A stretch of 7,605 bases of DNA. It comes from CAYYMZ01 sp964473025. Its GTDB lineage: Bacteria > Patescibacteriota > UBA1384 > DTJR01. The translations under genes and the position numbers were made by a program. Each line of letters begins with the position of its first letter. The first letter of the stretch is position 1. The stretch covers positions 1 through 7,605 of the forward strand of contig CAYYMZ010000025.1 in NCBI GenBank assembly GCA_964473025.1, read 5' to 3'. Shown piece after piece: positions 1 to 4,998 of this stretch. A model generated the notes under the pieces. The model was not told the origin of the DNA, did not search any database, and saw only the letters and a list, made by a program, of their open reading frames with translations.

Positions 1-188
1 CCAAATGACGACAAAACGATAATATAACAAAAAAGAAGAGCCAGGTGGATTGATTTTGAGTACTTCCAAAGATGCCAATTATAGTACCAAGAATATTTCA
101 TCCGCAATTTGTTGTGCAGCGGAATCAAAGGCGCAAAAAGCGTCCGAGTGCTTTTTTGAACTCTTTCTATGTCCTTGTCGTTTACCAA
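1..188 (-). CDS. N-terminal fragment of a membrane-anchored surface protein, paralog of the 903-residue protein beside it (runs off the left edge)
   Basis: This partial gene gives 62 residues before the window ends. I place the start at a TTG (186-188) because a strong Shine-Dalgarno, GGGAGG, ends 8 nt upstream of it; no ATG lies near that site. The protein begins MVNDKDIERVQ, has a basic, aromatic juxtamembrane stretch and then a hydrophobic segment from about residue 46 to the edge. Its N-terminus matches that of the large neighbouring protein over the pattern PLHN-x7-WY-x-NWH-x-W-x3-K-x-IH followed by a membrane helix. This repeated cytoplasmic-plus-helix anchor is the only evidence of function. 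By analogy it should be an N-in membrane protein exposing a large domain outside the cell, but that part is not in the window. It has its own promoter candidate (216-246). Confidence is high that it is coding, low for any specific role. Confidence 0.8.
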   Translation of the reverse strand, partial: MVNDKDIERVQKSTRTLFAPLIPLHNKLRMKYSWYYNWHLWKYSKSIHLALLFCYIIVLSSF

Positions 189-195
189 AAGATGT

Positions 196-202
196 CCCTC
201 CC
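196..202 (-). promoter_or_regulatory. Shine-Dalgarno that fixes the TTG start at 188
   Basis: On the minus strand the sequence GGGAGGG ends about 7-8 nt before the TTG at 186-188. It is the strongest ribosome-binding site in the AT-rich left part of the window. It is the reason for choosing a TTG start instead of the internal ATG at codon 30, which would cut off the conserved PLHN motif. Confidence 0.65.
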
Positions 203-215
203 TTAGGTTAACTTT

Positions 216-246
216 ATTATAGCATAAAAACCGAGCTTGATATCAA
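216..246 (-). promoter_or_regulatory. Candidate sigma-70-type promoter of the left-edge paralog
   Basis: Minus strand: TTGATA (241-246), a 19-bp spacer, then TATAAT (216-221), a perfect -10 hexamer preceded by TGC, which makes it an extended -10. The spacer is longer than the ideal 17 bp, and the extended -10 may compensate. The -35 overlaps the TGA stop of the upstream surface-protein gene and lies in a 10-bp palindrome (237-246). Transcription would start near 209, leaving a short leader of about 20 nt before the TTG start. Confidence 0.55.
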
Positions 247-2954
247 CAAGCCAATTTATCAATCCTTAGGTTTATCTTGCCCGTATCTTTGGGTTTATTG
301 AAAGAAACTTTTGTTGAGCCACGTGACTTATAACCTATTTTTGCCCCGTCGAAATAATAAATGCCCGGATTTAAGTTGAAAATGAATTGACCCGCTTCAT
401 CCGACACTACCGTTCCCCTAACGCGCCCACGCGTATCAAAAGCACGAATAACCGCGTAACTGAGGGGCTGGTTCTCGCCATCCTTGACAGTGCCATAAAT
501 CTTGGGCGAAAAGAAAATTCTCGCTTCGAAATACCACAAAATCATATAAATAATAAATAGTATCGAATTGAGAACGTCTGGTTTGGTGTGAAGTATACTA
601 ATAGTCAAAATAGTTCCGATAATCATCAGCGGTAATCTGATCAAGCGGAAGAATCCCATCATAGAAAAGGCGGCTATAGAGTAGAACTGAATCAGCGCTG
701 ATGGATTTACCGGGTCGATAGGAATGGAAATATTAACTGGGATGCGCGAAGCGGGATTGGTTGCATCCGCCTTTATTTCAAATATTTTACCGTAATAAAC
801 ATTTTTGTATCTAATGTCGGTAGGTCCAGTGGCTCTTTTTGAGGGGAACGAATATCCATCTTTCGTAGCTTCAACCCTGTACTTACCAGGAGGAACTAAG
901 AAATTAAAAATTCCGGATTTATCCGTATATTGCACTTCGCGCAACTTGCCGTTGTCGTCATAGATGCTCACTTTAGCTTTTACAATTGGCCGTTTATTAA
1001 TAGAGTTAAAAACGGCATTTGATTGCAGTTTTCTCTTTCTCGATCCAAGAAAAATAATCGGGAAGCGCAAATATTCAAAAAGTGCCGTTGTGTATGCTAT
1101 GAAAGCAATGGCAAGAGGTAGCGAATTGGGAATTGCGACAGCAACGACAGAAAGTGCCGCAATTGTTGTTGCAACTGCGGTTTGAACCTCCGGACCCAAA
1201 GCCCCTCCCTTTCTTGCTGGGACATCGGATGTGGGTGATTGATCCTTTCCAACTATAATATGCGAATACGCATCTGCCTGATATGAACCACCTGACTCGC
1301 GGTCGCTTCCTTCGACATGTAATTTTATTAGGTCTCCCCAGTCCTTTTTTATGTCGGACGAAGAGAAGAGGACCGCCCTGTTATTATATGAATCGGCGTC
1401 GACTGAGTCGCGCCCGCTTAAAGTGCCAGGATCACCTTCCTGATTTTCCAAGCTCCAACTAAAAATACAGTCCTTGTCATTTGTTATATTATTGTCGTTT
1501 GAGTCAAAAGCAAGGCCTTGCAAATAAATGCGCGAGTTAATCTCAAGGGTATTCTCCGGGAGAATGATTTCTGCGTGATCGACGTTACAAATAGGTGTTG
1601 GTGTAGGCGTGGGGGTAGGGGTGGGAAATGGGCCACAGCTGGGAGAAATCACCCTCGGGGCCGGAGCTACTCCGTTTTCTCCAACAACCCACGGGCTTTC
1701 GGGATTATCGACTCCCCCACTATTGTAGTAATACTCTGGCCCACCAGCAGTTGTACCGCCAGATATTACCCAATGCGAGCTGTCAGCTGACATGCCGGCC
1801 CAAAACGATCCATTGGTCCATCCGAGCCCTCCTCCTGCAAGGCCGACGGCTTCATATGTCCCGTTTACCTCAGATCTTCCGGCGTCAAAAACTGTGAAAC
1901 AAACCGTCGGTATAGCTGTTTCGGTAGCAGTTACAGTTATGGTCGGGGTTGGGGTAGGAGATGCTGTCACTGTGGCAGTCGGTGTTGGCGATGGTATAGG
2001 CGTGGGCGTGGGAGTGGGAGTAGATGTAGGCGTCGGGGTAGGAGTAGGAGTTGGGGTAGGAGTTGGGGTTGGTGTCGGAGTTGGGGAGGGTGTTGGGGTG
2101 GGAGTGGGGGTAGGATCAACAAAAGATAAATCGAGATTAGTTACGTCGCCTGTATTTGTTGAAGGCACCGGAGTACCAGGAGCGTTCGTCCAGCCACCAA
2201 ATGCATAATAATACCTGAAGTTCTGAGCGTGACAACTGATCGACAATGTATCCTCTAAAATCGTCCTTTCAGGATTTGTATAGATAAACATTGAAACAAG
2301 GTCGCCTGTCTTCTGAACCGTAAAATATTTCCTATCCAAAGAGTCGGTCGCATAGGTTGTGGCCGACTCGTCAGTATAATAACAGCTACTTCCCCCACTA
2401 CTGCCGCTTAAGGACAGTGATGTCCAGTTGGGTACTCCGCCAACCGCTGAAAATTTTGCAAATATGCCTGGGTCACCACTTACGGAATTGTCAGAGACAC
2501 CCCATATGAGCTGATACGGATATACAATAGGCTGGTACAGGGCGGTATAATGGCTCGTTGCCGAATCAAATGTAGCGGTAAAATCTCCAATTGCGTTCTC
2601 GCCATAATCTTTATAAACATTACCGGCGCCCCTGTTTTCCCCATTCGGAAATAAAGCCGAGGACGGCGAGATCGAAAATACATCGCCGCCGCTCGTATAA
2701 TCTACCGTGAATGTCGTGAGGTCCACAGCAGAAGCTTGAGAAGGCGCTGGGTTTAAAAAGAAAAAAACCCCCGCAGCCGGAACTAAAAACTTTAAGATAA
2801 TCGCCAGATATAAAACCAATACAGCGTAATGAATTTTTTTATGATGAGACCAATTATGCCAATTAAAATACCACCCCTTCCTTTGCATAAATCTGTTGTG
2901 AAGTGGTCTTTTGAATATACTCAAAAACTTCGGCTCATCGCCGGATATTTCCAT
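243..2954 (-). CDS. Large modular membrane-anchored surface protein with Pro-Thr stalk and two carboxypeptidase-regulatory-like domains (903 aa)
   Basis: The open frame runs back to 3167, but its first 71 codons lie in the foreign block and overlap the 3' end of the pseudopilin gene. I therefore start at the ATG at 2952-2954 (MEISGDEPK), which aligns with the start of the paralog at 1-188. Order (residues): basic cytoplasmic head with the PLHN/WY/NWH anchor motif (19-41); membrane helix (about 42-68); a beta-rich, perhaps lectin- or LamG-like ectodomain (about 75-275, Cys191/Cys241); a Pro-Thr stalk (281-342); a small domain with an NGTY...Y...W...APAP pattern (about 350-440, Cys352/Cys440); a second short PT linker (444-454); an Ig-like segment (about 456-570, Cys456/Cys496); hydrophobic helices (about 590-637); a first carboxypeptidase-regulatory-like beta domain (about 643-704, PPGKYRVEATKDGY); two to three helices (about 752-815); a second such domain (about 816-884, LNPGIYYFDGAKIGY). 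It probably acts at the cell surface in adhesion or envelope contact; this is inferred from architecture, not from a recognised family. No Shine-Dalgarno precedes the ATG. It ends with Cys and a TGA stop. Confidence 0.85.
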   Translation of the reverse strand: MEISGDEPKFLSIFKRPLHNRFMQRKGWYFNWHNWSHHKKIHYAVLVLYLAIILKFLVPAAGVFFFLNPAPSQASAVDLTTFTVDYTSGGDVFSISPSSALFPNGENRGAGNVYKDYGENAIGDFTATFDSATSHYTALYQPIVYPYQLIWGVSDNSVSGDPGIFAKFSAVGGVPNWTSLSLSGSSGGSSCYYTDESATTYATDSLDRKYFTVQKTGDLVSMFIYTNPERTILEDTLSISCHAQNFRYYYAFGGWTNAPGTPVPSTNTGDVTNLDLSFVDPTPTPTPTPSPTPTPTPTPTPTPTPTPTPTSTPTPTPTPIPSPTPTATVTASPTPTPTITVTATETAIPTVCFTVFDAGRSEVNGTYEAVGLAGGGLGWTNGSFWAGMSADSSHWVISGGTTAGGPEYYYNSGGVDNPESPWVVGENGVAPAPRVISPSCGPFPTPTPTPTPTPICNVDHAEIILPENTLEINSRIYLQGLAFDSNDNNITNDKDCIFSWSLENQEGDPGTLSGRDSVDADSYNNRAVLFSSSDIKKDWGDLIKLHVEGSDRESGGSYQADAYSHIIVGKDQSPTSDVPARKGGALGPEVQTAVATTIAALSVVAVAIPNSLPLAIAFIAYTTALFEYLRFPIIFLGSRKRKLQSNAVFNSINKRPIVKAKVSIYDDNGKLREVQYTDKSGIFNFLVPPGKYRVEATKDGYSFPSKRATGPTDIRYKNVYYGKIFEIKADATNPASRIPVNISIPIDPVNPSALIQFYSIAAFSMMGFFRLIRLPLMIIGTILTISILHTKPDVLNSILFIIYMILWYFEARIFFSPKIYGTVKDGENQPLSYAVIRAFDTRGRVRGTVVSDEAGQFIFNLNPGIYYFDGAKIGYKSRGSTKVSFNKPKDTGKINLRIDKLAC
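1593..1628 (-). repeat. Second short Pro-Thr linker
   Basis: Roughly twelve residues of alternating Pro-Thr separate the small NGTY-type domain from the Ig-like segment of the large surface protein. It is the same CCN-ACN design as the long stalk, about 310 bp further along the gene, and marks a domain boundary. Confidence 0.8.
1936..2117 (-). repeat. Degenerate hexanucleotide repeat encoding the Pro-Thr stalk
   Basis: About 60 residues of mostly alternating Pro and Thr, with occasional Ser, Ile, Ala and Val, are encoded by tandem CCN-ACN codon pairs. Third positions vary freely among A, C, G and T, so the amino-acid pattern is kept while the DNA is not a clean repeat. This argues for selection on an extended, rigid or glycosylated-type linker and against recent slippage. 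The opposite strand reads as Gly-Val repeats, which are an artefact. Confidence 0.9.
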
Positions 2955-3000
2955 CAGATATAATTTTATCAAATTAAGTACAAATAAACACGACCATTCG

Positions 3001-3059
3001 GCCGTCAAAACATAAACGGGGCGGAAACGGCAGGACCCGAAGGTCCGCGTTTCCGCCCC
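3001..3059 (-). terminator. Intrinsic terminator of the pseudopilin operon, UUCG-capped
   Basis: The outer stem of 11 bp pairs 3018-3028 with 3049-3059 (GGGGCGGAAAC with GTTTCCGCCCC). An inner 5-bp stem pairs 3033-3037 with 3042-3046 around a loop that reads UUCG in the minus-strand transcript (C-UUCG-G, an extra-stable tetraloop). On the minus strand the stem is followed by GTTTATGTTTTG, an imperfect U tract. It sits 22 bp after the pseudopilin stop codon and closes the foreign block on its left side. Confidence 0.85.
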
Positions 3060-3081
3060 CGCTCTTGGAGTCCGCCTGACC

Positions 3082-3741
3082 TTACTTCCTGTCGAAGTAG
3101 TGGTCGTCGGGGGACTCCAGTATGCCATAGGGCATCGCCTTGATGTGTCCGTCGGCGAATGCCGCATTGGTGGTGGAATTGTGACGATATCCGATATCGT
3201 CGGTGCCCCACTGGAATGTAGGGGCGGTAATCGCGATTGATTCCTGCGGACCGGCGCCCATGCCCCAGTCCACCTCAGAGTCAGTGTAGATAACTGTCCA
3301 TGTCGGATCGAGTAGTTGGGTCAAAATGACCGGAGGGCCATATGCCCAGGTTGCAGGGTCGAGTAAGCCGCCGATATAGCACCAGTTGTAGCCGTAGCCA
3401 CAACCGTAGCCAATTTCCTTGGCGGCAAACGAGGGGCAACGGTGGATCTGCCCGCTCTGCGTATATGGGTTGAGCAGAGATCTCGATGTGTCCCAGCTCG
3501 GTGTCGCCCGATAACCGCACCAGTATTGGTCGTTGCTGGTAAAGTACGGGACGAACATTTCGTCATAGTCCTGGCAGTACATCGTAGTTGCCAGTATGAT
3601 CTGCCTGACGTTTGACAGGCAACTGGTCTGGTAGGCTTTTTCTCTCGCCCTCGAGAAAACGGGAAAGAGCAAGGCGGCCAGGATCGCGATGATCGCGATC
3701 ACAACGAGAAGTTCGATCAGGGTAAAGGCGTTACGACGCAT
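3082..3741 (-). CDS. Type II pseudopilin-like protein with H-X9-DG motif (DUF1559-type family)
   Basis: The 219-residue protein starts MRRNAFTLIELLVVIAI: a short basic leader, the prepilin peptidase site between Ala5 and Phe6, Glu at mature position +5, and one N-terminal helix (about 6-27). The stretch LFPVFSRAREKA and the following CLSN...QDYDE are typical of the pseudopilin paralogs expanded in Armatimonadota and related groups. The H-X9-DG motif is intact (His187, Asp197, Gly198), as in prepilin-processing-associated proteins. Six cysteines lie in the globular part. Such proteins are processed by a prepilin peptidase and join type II secretion or type IV pilus-like fibres; the partner here is unknown. 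The ATG at 3739-3741 lies inside the upstream gene (11-bp overlap) behind AGGGAGG (9-nt spacing); the adjacent TTG (3742-3744) is an alternative start at 6 nt. Composition is GC-richer than the CPR-like flanks. Confidence 0.92.
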   Translation of the reverse strand: MRRNAFTLIELLVVIAIIAILAALLFPVFSRAREKAYQTSCLSNVRQIILATTMYCQDYDEMFVPYFTSNDQYWCGYRATPSWDTSRSLLNPYTQSGQIHRCPSFAAKEIGYGCGYGYNWCYIGGLLDPATWAYGPPVILTQLLDPTWTVIYTDSEVDWGMGAGPQESIAITAPTFQWGTDDIGYRHNSTTNAAFADGHIKAMPYGILESPDDHYFDRK

Positions 3742-4828
3742 CAATTGAAACCTCCCTGATCGCGCCTGTCACCGGTTGGTGTACCGGATGCTGGCGTAAG
3801 GTTATGGTAAAGCCGTCGATTACTTCATCGATGACTTGGCCGGGTTGAATCGCTCTCTCACCTTTCCGGCTCTGAACAGCTAAGGCGAGAGTCGTCCCGT
3901 ACATCAGGGTGCAGTCAATGCCAATCGAATGAACCTTGATCGACTCGGGAAGATTCACCTTGATCGAATCTGTTTGACCCGATCCCCAGCCGACTCCCCA
4001 AAAGGTCTTCGAGTCTCCATCAAACGCGTTGACAGGATTCTTGACCCTGGAGGTCGTGGTGATCTGCGCCTTGCGAAGGTCGACCTGATGAATTCCGGGT
4101 TCGATGACCCGTGGCAGGTCCAAGAGCTGTATCCTACCTGTTTCGAGGTCGATCTGACCCTGTTGAGAGTCGCCAGTGTACTCAGTCGGCTGTAAGAAGC
4201 TCGCCATCGTTCCATTGCACTGGGTTACATAACCCGGTATCTCCCGGACCAGTTCCCCGGTACATCGGTTGTAGACCCGCGAAGCTTCTTTCCCTCTCAG
4301 GATCAGCCGGTTTCCAGCCTCGACAATATCCTGAGGCCTATCAAAAAACCGGGTCTGCTTCTCGAAGGTCGAACGGTGGTCAAATGGCGCCCAAAGACCG
4401 ACTACCACGCCCCTCGCCACAATAGGCTCATGAGGAACGGTTTTCGGATTGGGCATTGGCCAGTTAGGCGGGGTGCTGTTTGTGCCGGGCAGTTTAATCC
4501 ACCCGACCTCACAGCTACCAGAACTCGCCCCATCGCCACTGTTATCGCCCCCGACCCAGATCCAGGCCTGATCGGCGGAGACTTTCCACACTCGCTTCAT
4601 GGTATAATGCCCATTCCACGCGTAGGAAACGTTCTCCCCGACTTCTACCTTATCTCCGGGGCGAAGTGTTTGCTCCTTGATCCAAACGAATCCTTTGACA
4701 GATTCGCCATAACTCGAGCCGCAGGACGGCTGCCAGCCCCAAGGAGCACCCCAGTATGGGGCAGCAACCAAAGCGAGAACCGCCAAGATCGAAATCACGG
4801 CGGTCTTTCCTGAGACATTTCGCTTCAC
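3731..4828 (-). CDS. Exported protein with degenerate signal-peptidase-like segment and discoidin-like C-terminus (365 aa)
   Basis: The start is GTG (4826-4828) with an AAAGGA Shine-Dalgarno about 10 nt upstream. Residues 9-26 form a hydrophobic signal or anchor helix behind a basic N-terminus. Residues 48-115 resemble the beta fold of S26 signal peptidases: TLRPGDKVEV (54-63), MKRVWKV (77-83) and a GDN with a following Ser/Gly-rich stretch and GWI (94-111). The catalytic Ser position appears to be Ile50, so it is probably inactive. Residues 140-245 are beta-rich and reminiscent of propeller blades (IDLETGRIQLLDL). Residues 255-362 fit an F5/8 type C (discoidin) fold, with NAFDGDSKTFW and a D-S-I-K-V-N-L-P strand. 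Discoidin-like domains commonly bind carbohydrate or surfaces. The gene overlaps the downstream pseudopilin gene by 11 bp, so the two are co-transcribed and likely translationally coupled. I do not recognise a named family for the whole protein. Confidence 0.85.
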   Translation of the reverse strand: MKRNVSGKTAVISILAVLALVAAPYWGAPWGWQPSCGSSYGESVKGFVWIKEQTLRPGDKVEVGENVSYAWNGHYTMKRVWKVSADQAWIWVGGDNSGDGASSGSCEVGWIKLPGTNSTPPNWPMPNPKTVPHEPIVARGVVVGLWAPFDHRSTFEKQTRFFDRPQDIVEAGNRLILRGKEASRVYNRCTGELVREIPGYVTQCNGTMASFLQPTEYTGDSQQGQIDLETGRIQLLDLPRVIEPGIHQVDLRKAQITTTSRVKNPVNAFDGDSKTFWGVGWGSGQTDSIKVNLPESIKVHSIGIDCTLMYGTTLALAVQSRKGERAIQPGQVIDEVIDGFTITLRQHPVHQPVTGAIREVSIDAS

Positions 4829-4853
4829 TTTGTTACCATCCTTTCAACGATCG

Positions 4854-4889
4854 CCCCTGCGGGGCGTAGTGTATACGCCCCTAACGGGG
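4854..4889 (-). other. GC-rich hairpin in the leader of the cassette mRNA
   Basis: A perfect 8-bp stem (GGGGCGTA, 4861-4868, with TACGCCCC, 4874-4881) encloses a 5-nt loop. Flanking CCCC (4854-4857) and GGGG (4886-4889) can pair with each other or with the inner runs, giving two mutually exclusive folds. It lies between the promoter at 4953-4981 and the GTG start at 4828, in a leader of about 118 nt. No U tract follows, so it is not a standard terminator. It may be a leader structure or a dispersed repeat of the source genome. Confidence 0.55.
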
Positions 4890-4952
4890 TCGCTCGGAGA
4901 ACTTTGCAGCCCTCCACTGCCACGGTTAGCTTACGCCAACTGTGAACCCGAT

Positions 4953-4981
4953 ATCATAGCACATTTTAGCACATTTGTAAA
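4953..4981 (-). promoter_or_regulatory. Near-consensus sigma-70 promoter of the cassette
   Basis: Minus strand: TTTACA (4976-4981), an exact 17-bp spacer, then TATGAT (4953-4958), preceded by TGTGC to give an extended -10. This is the best promoter in the window. It drives the two-gene unit at 3082-4828 with a leader of about 118 nt. It lies only 18 bp beyond the mnmA stop codon, at the right edge of the GC-rich block. Confidence 0.75.
4957..4976 (-). repeat. Perfect 10-bp tandem repeat inside the promoter spacer
   Basis: TAGCACATTT occurs twice without a gap (4957-4966, 4967-4976); the minus strand reads AAATGTGCTA twice. The 10-bp period is about one helical turn, so both copies face the same side of the DNA. 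The repeat fills the region between -35 and -10, as a repressor or activator site could, but it also creates two staggered extended -10 elements (TGTGCTAAAAT and TGTGCTATGAT), which is a simpler explanation. Confidence 0.8.
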
Positions 4982-4998
4982 GATCTGGGAGGGGTTTC

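Noticed and set aside
1792..2208. Plus-strand frame encoding a Gly-Val repeat protein
   Set aside because: It is the antisense reading of the Pro-Thr stalk; the minus-strand frame continues into real domains on both sides.
2480..2683. Minus-strand 67-codon frame inside the surface-protein gene
   Set aside because: It is out of frame within a well-supported domain and has no start signal of its own.
3660..3705. GATCGCGAT repeats that look like a site-specific motif cluster
   Set aside because: They encode the Val-Ile-Ala-Ile-Ile-Ala-Ile-Leu helix of the pseudopilin; codon choice explains the repetition.
4376..4813. Plus-strand open frame of 145 codons
   Set aside because: It is antisense to the 365-residue gene, whose signal helix, domain motifs and coupled downstream gene identify the real strand.
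2965..4985. Terminal inverted repeats or target duplications at the cassette edges
   Set aside because: Only a chance 7-mer (TACAAAT, inverted) is shared between the two edges; no transposase or recombinase is present in the block.
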